This document shows positions 1 to 11,855 of a stretch of 64,000 nt of DNA, one piece after another. The stretch lies in the NCBI GenBank assembly GCA_010093605.1, contig MU004201.1:439106-503105 (forward strand). The letters run 5' to 3'. The notes under the pieces were generated by a model. That model was not told the DNA's origin. It ran no database searches and saw only the letters and a list, made by a program, of their open reading frames with translations. The stretch comes from Lophium mytilinum (lineage: Eukaryota > Ascomycota > Dothideomycetes > Mytilinidiales > Mytilinidiaceae). Numbering within the stretch: position 1 is the first letter of the stretch; every line of letters starts with the position of its first letter. Position numbers and translations under genes: made by a program.

Positions 1-1138
1 TTTAATTAGAATACATTTTATATATAATATATATAGTACTAATTTAATTAGAATATCTGTTATTTAGTATCTAATTATATTTAGAACACGTTTTCTTTTT
101 AATGCATCTAGTACTAATCTGTTTAAATTATCTATTATTTCGCATGTAGTTAGATTTAGATTATAATTCACACATATCGGGCTCGGAACTAACCGATCGA
201 TTGATTTGGTACTTATCCCAGATGGCGAATCAATCAAACCAGTTTGCAAAAGCTTGGATGAAGTCGATCATCCTTTTAATGAGAATACTTGAATAATTCT
301 GAGCCCTGGCTTCTACCAAGCCTACGCCTTAATGATGTAAGAGGAGAGTGCACGATAGGAAGCTTGATAATACACTTAGTGATATTTATGTATTGTGAGA
401 CGAATCTGCGACTCTAAACCTGCATAGCCTCATTAAACAACTCCTGTAGCCCCGTGGGAAAAGAGAAGTAAGAAAAAAAGAGTACTATGGTGTTGGTTGT
501 TACTAACGGCACTCGCCAGCGGGTACATTTGAGCTTCAACTGCCAGTTGTTTAAAGCTAGCTTTATCGTGAACACGAGGTCTTATTGTGCAGGAAAAGCG
601 CAATGAAGCTTGTGCGACGCCGCTGCGACTCTATAGTGGCGGGTGGGAGTCGTAAAGGATGTAGTTATATCTTTCTTGCGCGGTTAGTACTAAAGCTTAA
701 GCATTATTGAGACACTGTGGCAGATCTTGTAAACGGCGTTTGAGGCTATCTGGTTTAGGTCCTTGCTTTCCCGATTGTTATGAGATAGTGAAGTTGAACC
801 ACGATAGGAAGAGACGCCAATGGGCTCGCCGTTGATTGAGGACTCTAGTGTGCATGAAATACTTAAGTTCTTGTAACCCGTAAAGATTTCAACGGGTAGT
901 CCGCTCCCTTTAAGCTCTAAACCCCACTCTCCGAAACGTTAGATGATAGTAAGTAACTCCCTGTCTTATTAGTGTATTCTACTGGCGTTAGTTTTATGCT
1001 TAAGAGGCCTCTTGGACATAGAGCTCCGTTGTCACCATACTGAGAGAGAACTCCTGCCGACACGTGATTAGATGAATCTGTTTCCACGATGCATAGTCTA
1101 TCGGGATCGAAATGAGCCAAGGCCGGCGTAGGAATGCA

Positions 1139-1671
1139 TAGCGTGGTTACTAAACCGGCGGCCGGCTCGACTAGGTAGCAGCTTGATTGGATTGTTATAT
1201 ATAGAATGAAGCTTGATTAACTGGATTAATTGGATCTTTAGATTGAACCATTTAAACCAGATTAGTACGATGGCGCTTAGCCTATACGAGTAAGACGTAA
1301 CATTAGCGCGCGCCCCAACAACACCCTAGGCATTACCAGCCTTATTTACCACGGCCCTAGCCCCCCTCTAGCACAACAGTATAACGAGACGAGCGGAAAT
1401 GGTTAACGAGAGTTAACTTCCACAAGTCGAGTCACGTCTCATGCGAATTTCTGGGTCTTCTAGGCCTTAGAAATGCGCCTTTAGATTCTTACTACTATGG
1501 TACTCTTACGTTGCATCCACTAATTCGTCCACTACTAATTAAACTAATTGGATTAATCTACGCTTGAAACTTTATTAGATATAGGATTGATCCGACTAGA
1601 CTAACTATAAGTAATATCAATAAACCGTGCGTCAATCCGATTGAGGATTGGCCAGTTTACTAACCACGCTG
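1139..1671. mobile_element. hAT-like non-autonomous DNA transposon (MITE-like), 533 bp
   Basis: The ends are inverted repeats: TAGCGTGGTTACTAAAC on the left and GTTTACTAACCACGCTG on the right. The likely ancestral end is CAGCGTGGTT with the first C now T. The flanking octamers GGAATGCA (1131-1138) and GAAATGAA (1672-1679) match at 6 of 8 positions, as expected for an aged 8-bp hAT target duplication. No transposase is encoded. The element sits within the gypsy pol region between two blocks that are neighbours in intact relatives, so it is younger than that element. A related copy lies inverted at 39.43-39.73 kb, and a probable third is cut by the right window edge. Confidence 0.75.
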
Positions 1672-1819
1672 GAAATGAAGGCTTCCTTGGGAGTTTTGAA
1701 AACCGAGGGACAAGCCGAGTCCCAGACAAAAGCGATGTCCTTCTTAGCGAGGCGGTTAGGGGGGGCAGCGATGCGTAAGAAGTAGCTAGCTTATAGAAGT
1801 TTTACGTTTCGTGCGTTCT

Positions 1820-2175
1820 CCTATTGCTAAACAGCTTACTCTAAACCTATAGTATATACCTTGACCAACTCTCACCATAGATGAGCTCGCTGCCATTTAT
1901 GCGCCTAGCTTTATCCTTAACTCCAAACCTATAGCCTACACCTCAAGCAACTCTCACCACGGCGCGAGGAAGCCACCGCTTCCACTTTACGCGCCTAGCC
2001 TGAACCACTCTTCACTACGTGCGGTGTAGGCTGTAGGTTCGGAGTTGAGGACGCGATGAGAGTGCGGAACGTATCTGCTTTATCTGTTGCAGCGGTGGCT
2101 TATCCGTAGTGACCGTTGGTCGAGGTGTAGGCTGTGGGGTTAGGGTTAAGGACGTGACGTTGAGGTAGTCCGCTA
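1820..2175. repeat. Fold-back minisatellite inside the gypsy pol region
   Basis: Positions 1820-2010 hold about two to three imperfect copies of a unit containing ACCTATAGCCTACACCTC and CAACTCTCACC. From about 2028 the same unit appears in reverse complement (GTGTAGGCTGTAGGTTC, then GGTGTAGGCTGTGGGG), which makes a large imperfect inverted repeat. The same unit recurs in direct orientation at 29.55-29.65 kb, so it is a dispersed family and not part of the retroelement. Confidence 0.7.
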
Positions 2176-5100
2176 ATGTAGAGTTGACGTACGATTGCAA
2201 GTAGAATGGCGCGTTAGCTAGTCCTAGAGCATGCTGAGGTATTTGAAAAGCCTATACCTACAGCAAAAAGCTGTCTTCCACTTGTCCTTTTCAGCGTTTT
2301 GCAGGCGGTTGAAGGGCGCAATTACGTAGTACTTCGCTTAATTGAGCCGCTCCAACGTCCCCTGAACTAAAATGGCATGGTGTACCAGTTCTTTGTTACG
2401 AAAGAGTCTAGTGAGCGAGAATATACACAGAATTGGAGCCCTCCGCTCGGCTTCCGGACAAACAGGACTAATGTAGCGTACGGCGAGGTCGACTATTGGA
2501 CGACACCCTTTTAGAGGTGATATTTGAGATATTTCTACAGCGTAGGAAGTTTGTCCTGTAATATGCTGTACAGTATCCCATGTATAGGCTTGCTTCCAGC
2601 CTACAGTTTAATCTTATGGTCTACACCTTCTCGTTGCGGTAGCAGCCTATCGGCTTCCTTTTTCAATGCGGCGGCATCTAGCTAAGAGCTGCCAGTACTC
2701 TGGTGGTATTTTAGTTCGTGGATTAATCTTGAACTTTGCTAATGGAGTTCGATCGAAACTACGTGATTAGGTGATGAAGATGTGATACTCTAGATCTTTA
2801 GCTGGCCGTTGGGCAGTATGAATACGAGGCCCGATTAATGGCCCGGAGGTCTAGGAGAGTTTGCTATGTTGTTCGTCGTAGGTGAGCTCTATAGATAGTC
2901 TCTCGGCGACTTCCAGGCGCGTGGTTTGTTTTGGTTTAAGCTGTCAACTGTGACGTTCTTCTCGTAATGATGAACATAATTCTTTTCGCACTCTTCTTCT
3001 CTTGCACTCCGTTTCCTTCCCTATCCACTCCCCTCTCCCATACCCTGGCTATGAAGCCGCCTTGATGTCTGAAGAACTAGGGCTGAGGAGTGCAGTGGCG
3101 GGTTAATTCCTCTCGACAACTACGTTTCGCGACACCGGGCGGAGTCGGTTGCCCTCCGCCTGATTGGAGTTCTTTATCCGATCTAAATTGTCTCGTGTAA
3201 TATGCTTTGAGGGTGTAGAGGTACGGAGGACAAAGGGGTCGTAGTTGGAAGAGGATCTGTACTCGAAGAATGTCAGTAATCGCGCATCAAATCGCTCGAA
3301 AGCAGCAGGCAGGGAAGAGAGAAAGGGGAGGGAGAGGTAGCTAGTGTATTGCCTTGTGAACCTCGGCTTCTTCTCCTACAACCCGCCACAGTATTGATGT
3401 TGATGATGTCGTCAAAGCATTTGTATCTGCCCGCGCAAGCAACGGCACGCCTCCAGCGCTCATTAATCTGTTGCCAGTTGTAACGGACGGCATATTGCAC
3501 GTCCCAAGCACGGCTAAGGATTATTAGTGATAAGCCAAGCTTTATGATGGATAGAGGTGGACTTTCAGTATGGTTTCCGAGGCGTAGTGTCGAGAGCACG
3601 TAATGAGTAAGGAAACCGAATTCAATTGGCCGCGCATTAGTGACTTCTAATTGCTGGGGTTGTTTCAACTTACAGGTTTTTAGGGTTACAAGGAGGCCAT
3701 TTCTGTGTCCACAAAGTCAGTATTAATGAAGCCAAGGGTGAAGGCGCCACCGTTTTAAAAGGACACAGTTAAGAATTGGCTCGCGAGAGCGACTGTTTGT
3801 TATTGTATAAGAGAGAAGAGTCCAGCTTCCTTCACTAAATGTAAGCCCAATTCTCTAGTCTCCCCTCCGTATATCCTGCATGTCGAGATCCGTACAACTT
3901 TATAGCGGCCAGTATCTGCATACCGTAGTCTCTTCACCGTTTTAATTGACCCTTATGAGTGTCTTCAATTAAACGTCGGGAGTCTCCCTAATATAACCTT
4001 ATAGCAAGTCCGCCATCGCATCCGGCGATCCTATCTCCAGCAGATTCGCGAAAGGGTTATATTCGCCCGCGTCGTCCTGGGCCAACATGGCGTTGGTTTA
4101 CTAGTAAGGCTGGAATGATTGTATATAGTTTGTGTAGACCGAATTGTCCTAGGCCAGTATAGCGTTGGTGGGCCAGCGTAGCTGGAGCAATTGTGGGTTG
4201 ATCGAATCGTTCGAGGCATTCTTGTTCGGGTGGGCCTGGGCCCATAAAAGGTGGAATTCGGCCATAAAAGGTGCGAGTGGCCCGTTGCCCAGCCTAAGTT
4301 GGCTGATGCGACGGAGGGCAGTAGCCTGTATATTGGCGTCGTGGTATACGTAAAGGAGGATGTCGATTAAGGCTTCGGAGTCAGCCAGGTTGACGCTGAT
4401 GAACGGCAAGATTAGCTGCTTTGCCTTACCCTCCAGCAGTGAGAAGCAGTAGAGAAGCCGAGCTTGCTTATTTGGAAAGATCTCCTGTTCACTAAAGAGC
4501 TTGAGGCGTATGGCGTGGACGAACTGTAGAATCGTAGAGCGCTCGCCAAAAAACCGCGATGGTTTCTGGCTCCAATCATAGTGCAGGGTAGTGGAAGGAG
4601 ATAGTACTGGTGGTGTATTCATGTCCTGGCCCTCCGCCTTAACCTCGTCTTCCTCCTTAACCTCGTCGGCCTCTTCCTTAACTCTCCATACCCCCTCCTC
4701 CAAAGCTACATTAGGGGCAAGTGTTTCGATAACAAACGTCGCCCACCGCTGTGGATTTGCGACGACTTGCTCAGCGAATGAAGCACAATCTTGCGCCGCG
4801 GCAAAGGCTTCCACTATTGTTACTGCGTTTGTGTTGGTGTTGGTAGCCATCGCGGCGGTAAGGGTAGGGGTGTAAAAGAGAGGAGAGAGATAGTGGTTCC
4901 GATGAGCCTACGATTGATAGACTTCTTATAGAGAGACATTTAGACAGCAGCTTATGCCATTAGGGCACGGCCAGAATAAGAGATTGTAGGAAATGAGTCG
5001 AGGATGCTTACCCTTTGTTGTTGTTCCGGATAGCTGCATTAGACACGGGAACATCTGTGAGGAAGTTGGAACTGTGATAGAGCCATGACAGAGCCGTGAC

Positions 5101-5205
5101 AGAACCTTAACAGAACCTTGTTATAAGCAGAGAAGCGCGGAGACTATAAGGAGAGAGCGGAGGAGTTAAAGTCACCAGCTGGCTTTATTACAACACTGTG
5201 CTACA

Positions 5206-5620
5206 CTAAGATGTCTATACCATTTTCTGCTGCAGGTTGTACGCTTTGACCAAAGCTTGCCCCATGTTAAAACTTGGTACAAGGTGCCAGGTTTCAAGGG
5301 GGCTAGAGAGTGTCCGAGCGCCTGCAACCGTTCAACGCGTGCGGGTGGCTGCGAGCGTAAACAACCTTTGCAGGGTTATAGAGCCTTTCGCGCCTTGGGA
5401 ATACACTACACACAATATATGATAAAGGTACGGAGGACTATTAGACTGTAACTACTAGTCGTCCGTATAAGGAGCTGTAGGATGCCGAAGGCCCGTATAT
5501 AGGCACGGCTGCACCTACAGCTAGTTTGCTATGCAATTAAACATATCACCCATGTTCACGTGACCAATTTCACCACATTAGCTGTAAGTCTGCCGCCATC
5601 CCCAAAGCCCCCTCATAAAA
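5206..5620. other. No gene recognised
   Basis: Two overlapping short frames occur at 5237-5451, but neither has a recognisable domain. This stretch is less stop-rich than its surroundings. Nothing firm can be assigned. Confidence 0.4.
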
Positions 5621-5624
5621 GCTA

Positions 5625-5890
5625 AAATCGAGTCTAAAGCGAGCAACTTAGACGAGCAGATCTTGCAAGCTTCGCTGTTATAGGCCAGGTACTCGCCCGC
5701 GACCTCTAAATTACTACCAAGTCAACCGCCATGCCTTAATCCCCCTCTCAAGAGGCTACAGACGAGTCTGAAGCGAGCAGAGTGAACGAGGAGTTGTTGC
5801 GAGCCCCGTCGCCGCTATTAGTCTACATTACAACTAAAGACCAGACTGAACTGAGCAGGGTGAGCGAGGAATTCTTGCGAGCCCCATTAG
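5625..5890. repeat. Three degenerate repeats upstream of a gag-type fossil
   Basis: Motifs of the form GAGTCTGAAGCGAGCAGAGTGAACGAG followed by TTGCGAGCC occur near 5630, 5763 and 5840. Divergence is high and spacing uneven (about 133 and 77 bp), so they resemble remnants of repeated leader or LTR DNA more than a regular satellite. Confidence 0.5.
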
Positions 5891-5949
5891 TTGGCGCCTT
5901 TGCTGCAGGATCGTTGGGTGCTGTGCATAAAGAGGATTAAAGAGCCATA

Positions 5950-8200
5950 CTAAAGCGCACAACCGCGTCCGCATTAAAAGGAGAAGAAGAGGAGCATGGC
6001 ATCATTGCGACCAGGCGCAAGCGTCAGCGCCAGACCTCCGCCTCTGGGAAAACCGCCATGGCGAGAGAAAGCCATGCGACGAAATTGTCCGGAAACCCAC
6101 AGCCACGTGTTGAGAATGGTAATCATCCCCTTATTTTACCTGCAACTCTTGCGGAAGCTGTAACTGACGACTCTTTAGACTAAACGGTGGACTCTTCGGA
6201 CGCCTCTGAAGACGCAAAGAAGGATAGTAGTAAGGAGGACAATAATAACCCTATAGACAACGACTACCGGCCTCCACAGTCTTACGTGGCCCACTACGCT
6301 TAAATTAACGCCGCCGCCGTTGCCGCCGCCGAACCCGTAGACGTTCCTGCCAACAAAATCGGTGTCTTAAAACCAGGCAACGACTCTAAATGGCTCACTA
6401 CGGTACATTACAACCCAGCCATTACTATTGGAGGCGCTGAATTGCTCCTGGAAAGCGTCTTGCCCACTATTGGCCCCCATGACGAGGAACCGGAAGCACT
6501 TAGGCTCGCTAGCATCCACACCCAGAAGGACGGAGTCCTTACCACTTCCGCTGGAAGCCCTTGCAAGGTTATTGAACCTTATAAGCTTTTGAAACTTAAA
6601 GGAGATGGCCCCTTCTATTATGGAGACGGAATCGCTGCCTATGGAGCCTTTATAAGAACCAACGGTGTTACGCGCTTCCACCTATTTAAGAAGAGGGCTG
6701 TGGAAGCTCGACTCCTCCTCTAGATCGCCTCTGATTTTATTATTAAGAACCTAGACACTCTCAACTTCATGATGAAGCTCTAGTTTGCACGCCTAAACTG
6801 AGCACCCGAATGTAAGCTAGCTTTTAGCACCCTAAAGTTCCACCAGGATACCGCTACCTCTAAGGTTGAGGTTTTGAAGTTGAAGCTGGCGCAGGCAGAG
6901 AAGGAGAAGTATGAGTTGGAGTGGAAGGATGCTAATCTTGACCCGAATGATTCTATTTGCTAGAAATTGAAGCTGGCACAGGCAGAGAAGGAGAAGTATG
7001 AGTTGGAGAAGAAGGGTGCTAACCTTCGCTCTTTTGATCTTCTTCGCTAAAGAAAGGACTTGTACTTGGTGGAAATAGATAGATAATATTAGTTTGAATG
7101 GGATTTAGATTATGTCTCTTCTATTGCTAGAGTGGGAGTGTTGAAAATTGTGTAGTTCTATTGCATCCTAGCAGCCTGTCTTCGACGTGAATATCGCTGG
7201 CCAGGCCCAAACCCGTTCGATGCGACAGATGGTAAATACTACCCTATCTGGCGCAGTAAGGTCCTGCCCAAGATCCGTCACGCCTTTTCCCATGAGACGA
7301 CTAACGACAAGCTAAACTTTATCGAGACCTTCCTCTCCGGGGTACGTTGGAAGCGAGTACGAAGGCACCGCCGCCAGCAAGCCAGCTACAACGACGTCGA
7401 CGCTCTGCGCTCCTTGGATGAAGCCTGCGGTGAGCATAATATGGAGGCCAAGGCATTTATGCAGCTCGAAACCATCCAGATAGGCAACGACTTATTTACC
7501 ACTTTCCTTTATCGCTTCGTCTGAAGTACTAACAACCTTAACCGCAGCACCGCGGAAATTATCTATAAGTTCCGCAAGCGGCTTGCGCCGTACTTGCAGT
7601 TCAAGCTGGCGAGCGGACTTGTACTCAGTCGATTTGATGACTATGTGGGATACGCCCGTAGCGTGGTCGCAGAACTTGCCGCCCTTAAGGAAAATAAGAC
7701 GCTTGACTCCCAACCCCGACCACATACTACTCCTTTATCCATGGTGAAGGCCACCCAGCACACTTGCAATTGTGACCGCGGCCGTGGAGGATGCTCACTT
7801 ACCCTTACGTCCGGGGCTGCTGCTATAATCACTGATGTAACGTCTTCGCCTGCAGCCCCACGGTTGCAACAGCTTCCCGAGGCCCGCAAGAGGGCGGGTG
7901 GGGCGAGGGGTAAGTTAGAGGCAGAGCGGTAGGGTGGGAAGAAGGAGAAGAATATAGATTGTCTAGGGGGTTGGCCCAACCGGGGAACCCACTTATCTTC
8001 CGACGTTCCTAGGAGCAGGTGGGGTGAAGCTATAGGAGGTCTGCCATACGTATATCGACCAATTTGTAGACGATGCTGTGCGGCGCAATAAGATGGCCGA
8101 TGTTAAGAAAGAGGCGGCTGTTCGCGGAGAAAAGTATCTTTGATTGCACGAGCTTGCCAAATTAATTGATAGCACGCTGTTTAAGGCATAGAACGTGCGT
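5950..8200 (+). mobile_element. LTR retrotransposon gag-type fossil
   Basis: One reading frame predominates from about 5950 to 7930. It begins with a basic stretch (TRRKRQRQ), runs through a low-complexity acidic part, a 29-residue coiled-coil repeat at 6880-7055, and then a gag-like block at about 7200-7700 (FDATDGKYYPIW, FRKRLAPYLQ). A degraded zinc-knuckle-like patch lies near 7970. This architecture fits a fungal LTR retrotransposon gag. No pol was recognised downstream. The copy is broken, with roughly ten or more breaks, and looks old. A host gene with a gag-like domain is the alternative. Confidence 0.55.
6880..7055 (+). repeat. 87-bp in-frame duplication encoding a coiled-coil heptad block
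   Basis: The segment starting at 6880 repeats at 6967, a period of 87 bp or 29 codons. Both copies encode LKLAQAEKEKYELE, a charged coiled-coil sequence. The two copies are much closer to each other than most repeats in the window. Confidence 0.8.
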
Positions 8201-9040
8201 ACTTTCTAGTTAGGCCTAAGTATTAGTTTATGGATTAAATGATATTTGGTAGCAGTATTAGAGACTTTAATGTTGATTGGTGTTGGTGGACCGGTGCTAT
8301 TTAAAGTCTCTTCTTCCCTTGTCCGTCCCATTTTTGGGCGGATGGGTCAGTGGAAGGAGAGGATAGAACGGCTACAATTCGCGCGGTGGCAGCCTTTGGC
8401 ACTTACGACGAGTCACTTATTAAAGCCTCGGAGAAATTGGTACACCTGACGTGTGATAACAATAGCGAGACTGTTAGACTGTGATGCTGTTGTGTCAGGG
8501 GCTAAGCGGTCCACGCTGATTGGTGCGATATCGTTGAGCCGAACTTAGCAGGTTGAGTAATGGACACTACGCAAGGGGGTCTAAAAGCCCGAGCATTTCT
8601 ACTAGCCCTTGGATTACTTCTTGGATTTACTAGCTAGCTTATAAACTTTAAACTCACTTTATTTAAAGGTAGTCTGCGCGGGTTTAACCGCAAGGCTTGT
8701 CGGATCCCACCTCACTATCCGCAGTGCCGCTCTCTGCGGCGAGCATGTCAACCTTCGTGCCGCGGCTGGATTTATCGGGTCTCGCCGCCCTCGCCGCCCG
8801 GCAGAACTACATAGCTAAGGCTTCCTGAATTACCTCTCCATTCACACAGCGTGTCTACGACTGCTTTTCTTACTTTAAACTATACCGCATGCTCTAAGCT
8901 CATCATCTACGTTTATAATCCACGGCATTTACTTAAAATATTGAATAGGAAGTCATTAGGATTAGACTTTAGGAGGGCCTGAAATTCAGGCCGCCAGCGC
9001 AATATAATCGAGCCACACCCACTCTATGTCACGGGTCGCA
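8200..9040. other. Gene-poor stretch
   Basis: One 67-codon plus-strand frame (8246-8449) has no recognisable motif. The remainder shows frequent stops on both strands and no repeat family shared with the rest of the window. Confidence 0.4.
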
Positions 9041-9047
9041 AGAGACA

Positions 9048-9692
9048 GTGATTTACCAAATACTCTTGAATTCTACGCGCAAGAAAGAGGAAACCGAAAG
9101 TGCTCTAAGAAATGTAGGTTTTAAAAGCACGTTTATCCTTTATGCCGGCCTCCCATCTTCCACCAGCCTATTCGCCGAAAACTTAGAAAGAGAGCAACTT
9201 ACACCGCGCCTCCATATCCCCCCTTCTTCCCTATCTAGCCGATCTATTCCCCTCCCCTACTCTCTTTCTAGGCGCGTTCGTCCTAGTCCGTCTCCTCGCT
9301 TTCGTCTCTTCTACCGCGCGCGCAACACTTCTACGTCTCATGTAGCTATCTCATACTTAAAGCCGCTTCTGTTCCCTTATAAAGTACCCCTGTTGCAGTT
9401 TAGAAATGCTCCTCGACTCTTCTATAACCACGGCCGCCACCTCTGCGCCCTTTTACATTATGTAGCAGTAAGCCTCTACCGCCTCATCTATCTTTTTCTT
9501 GGCATGGGTTATTGTCTTATCCACCTCTCTTAGTATCACCTGACCCCACGCAACTTTCGCCATATGCTTCTTTATTTCCGCCATCGCTCCCACCGGCCGC
9601 CCATTAAAGATTCCAGCTTGCACCATCTTGTTGAGACGCGCCTGGATAGAGGCACGAGTATCCACGCTTAGATAAGCGCTTAGCTGAACCAC
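9048..9692. other. Two overlapping unexplained open frames, 9048-9533 (+) and 9453-9692 (-)
   Basis: The plus frame of 161 codons is rich in Ser, Pro, Leu and Arg, and its DNA is CT-rich, so it may be open by composition. The minus frame of 79 codons looks more protein-like: Ala- and Lys-rich, with probable helices around RLNKMVQAGIFNGRP and DKTITHAKKKIDEAVEAY. I recognise no family. It may be the 5' part of a decayed minus-strand gene. Confidence 0.3.
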
Positions 9693-9724
9693 GTGCGTAT
9701 TAGTCGGGATCTGGTTGCTTATTG

Positions 9725-10176
9725 CTGCTGGCTGTTAGATGCTGAAGTATGCAAATGGGAAAGTGACGAGGCCATACTGATTAAGTTTTGGAGACAGTGA
9801 ATAATAGAAGAGCAGCGGAGGTAGTAGGAAGACGAAATTAATGGTGGAGGTAGGTGAGGCGATTAGATTACTGCTGGCTGTCAGATGGTGAAGTATGCAA
9901 ATGGGAAACTGATGAGACTATACCGAACAAGTGTTGGAGACAGTGGCAACGATGGACGAGCAGCGGAGGTGGTATAGAAGACGAAGTCGGCGGCGGAGGT
10001 AGTTAAGGCGATTAGATTGCTGCTGGCTGTCAGATGGTGAAGTATGCAAGTAGGAAAATAACGTGGCTGTACCGTTCAAGTTTTGGAGACAGTGACAACA
10101 ACGGAAGAACAGCGGAGGTGGTAGGAAGACGAAATCGATGGTGGAGGTAGGTAAGGCGATTGAATTGCTGCTGGCT
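9725..10176. repeat. 148-bp tandem repeat, three units
   Basis: CTGCTGGCTG begins units at 9725, 9871 and 10020, and a partial unit at 10168, giving periods of 146, 149 and 148 bp. Each unit also carries GAAGTATGCAA, TTTTGGAGACAGTG-like and AGCAGCGGAGGTGGTA-like blocks in the same order. Open frames across it are a by-product of the repeat. Confidence 0.9.
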
Positions 10177-10199
10177 CGCGGTCTTATATCAGCTCTATC

Positions 10200-10640
10200 C
10201 GCTGGCACGAAGGTCCTTGAGAATTACCTAACGCGCACTCCCTAGGGGCATGAACTACTATCCTCGCCTCTAGTTGCCCCCCCAGCCGGCCAAATCATGC
10301 CATCGGCGAAAGCTACCGGCCCAGAAATACGCATGTAGCCGTCGTTAGCGCATCCGATAAACTGAGGCCAGAACGTAGCCGGCAGCGAGTATAGAGAAGC
10401 AATCGGGATAAGTAGATGGTGCAAGGATCATCTCGACGCTTATTTGGCCGTTCTAGCTGAAGCTAATTAGCCATAAGCACGAATTTTCCGTTACTGTTAG
10501 TAGCTGTTCCTTGCATTGTTATGCCCTTCAGCCGCTCTCTGACGTTAAGGGTCGCTTCAGGTATCTTATAGGACGCTGGTCCAGCGACGCCGGTGCTGCC
10601 TGCTATTGTGTGCTTTGGCGCGCCTTTAATTACATATGAA
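10200..10640 (-). pseudogene. Decayed coding sequence of unknown family
   Basis: Minus-strand frames look protein-like, for example FWPQFIGCANDGYMRISGP around 10300-10380 and ERLKGITMQGTATNSNGKFV around 10480-10560. They lie in different frames and neither forms a full gene. I do not recognise the family. It could be a broken host gene or part of the mobile element that follows. Confidence 0.3.
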
Positions 10641-10867
10641 ACGATCCGACGGGAGCTAAGTAAGTAATACGCACGGACCGGGTAGGTACAGTATAATCGA
10701 AATTTTAGGCTTTAGTACTCTTGCGCAGCTGTGCAACACAGCTCCTGTCGCTCATCTAGGAGTCGGCGATGCCCCGGATGTCGTGGAGGAGCTACACAGC
10801 AGTTCCTCACACCTTACCCTACGCTGCGTAGAAAGATTTAAATCCGTGTCGGTTACGTGCAGACCTC

Positions 10868-11040
10868 TTCTATAGTATATGTAGCCAATGCCCCTTGAGC
10901 CGGATATAAATAAGAATTCACTTCACCAGGTTAAGCCCGGAATCTTGAACTTGGCCCGTCTCTCCTGTAATACATGTAGGCAATGCCCCTCGAGTTGTAT
11001 AAGCAAGAACTTACCTCAACAGGTTGAGCCCGGAATCTTC
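10868..11040 (+). repeat. Tandem duplication of an LTR end plus primer-binding region
   Basis: A block of about 103 bp (TATA-like element, CAATGCCCCT, LTR end, GGTTRAGCCCGGAATCTT) occurs twice in a row, with the post-LTR motif at 10929 and again at 11032. Related LTR ends are seen at 12150-12237, 29650-29745 and, inverted, 48386-48470. Confidence 0.7.
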
Positions 11041-11089
11041 GACTCAGGCCGCCCCTTCCAGTCCTTGAAGCCCTCCCGTTGAGGCCATT

Positions 11090-11855
11090 TTATGCTGCCA
11101 ACGACTAATCCTAATAAATACCTAGCATTTCTACACCTGGAGGAACTTATAGAAGCCATTAATAATGGATCTATTAGCGACGAGCCAACCACACCCACAA
11201 CACTCTAAACCAGAGGTGTGGTCTACTGGAAGCGAGAGGCCTCAAGTCGGTCATCCGCTGTTAGTGTATGAACGGGACCTGACTGCCCTTGGGCTTGTAG
11301 ATGGGCCTCCAGGAATGTTCTAAAATACCCTTGCCAGAATGCACGCCCGTAAGCTCCCCGCTGAGGAGTTTAAAGGGTACGCGGACCGCCTTTACCTAAT
11401 CCTTAAGCAATACCTTAACTGGAACGAGGTTCTTCCCTCTATCTATTCTTGCAAGGATAAATATAACGGTCTACCCCATTGCCCATGCTGCGGCAACTGG
11501 TACCGTGCGATGATTTGCAACTACGCCATCCGGAACTGCATTGAAGTGGGCCCGGAGGATGACCTCAACCCTAACAACCTTAATAACTACTAGAGAGAAG
11601 CCATTCCAGACGCCCTCATGGAGGAATACTATTTCAACGTCTTCCGTTATATTTTCCAAGAGCACGAGGCCGGAATAAAATGGCAAACTAGCAGCAAATG
11701 CCGCTGTAGTTGCACGCTCCCGGATGGCATTACCAGGACCAGGACTGCCTGGCGCTTGCACCTTGAGCAGAGCCTCTTCTGGGAGGAGAGAGATCTGAAA
11801 GATGTTATTAGACGACAAAGAGGCACTGACTACTTCCTGGAGGATATTGAGTAGT
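11090..11855 (+). mobile_element. ORF region of LTR element copy 1, unknown protein
   Basis: This is the internal ORF-bearing region of the fossil above, and it is broken. The visible frames share conserved blocks with the inverted copy at 48.8-49.2 kb: GLPxCPxxGxWxxAxxCxYxIR, HEAGxxWQTS, CxCxCxLPDGIT and SLEDI-like. The Cys spacing suggests a metal-binding fold. I do not recognise the family. Its position between LTRs argues for a gag-like or captured protein, and preservation of the same blocks in two copies argues that it was once a functional protein. Confidence 0.5.

Larger units (their letters stand above)
1..5205 (-). mobile_element. Ty3/gypsy LTR retrotransposon fossil, cut by the left window edge
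   Basis: Minus-strand coding blocks occur in Ty3/gypsy order. A gag-like block lies at 4149-4850, followed by a retropepsin-type block at 3400-3670, reverse transcriptase at about 2180-2980, and RNase H at 850-1120 (AHFDPDR, VSAGVLSQY, typical of fungal gypsy elements). The leader and LTR-like DNA lie at about 4930-5205. The part nearest position 1 continues past RNase H and runs off the window. The element is clearly broken, with more than ten breaks, and carries two insertions described separately. The TpA-rich, stop-rich state suggests an old copy processed by RIP. LTR ends are approximate because the second LTR is not in the window. Confidence 0.85.

Noticed and set aside
4031-4353. Short genes of 62 codons near 4.1-4.3 kb
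   Set aside because: They lie in repetitive parts of the gypsy fossil's gag-side DNA and share near-identical short sequence, a repeat effect.
6367-6681. Minus-strand 104-codon gene
   Set aside because: It lies opposite a gag-type fossil frame with better protein character and is taken as its shadow.
7594-7979. Two overlapping 112-codon genes on opposite strands
   Set aside because: Both fall in the C-terminal, low-complexity end of the gag-type fossil; neither has independent support.
9240-9330. Ser/Pro/Arg-rich secreted or disordered protein at 9.05-9.53 kb
   Set aside because: The frame is open mainly because the DNA is a CT-rich run; no start context or signal peptide.
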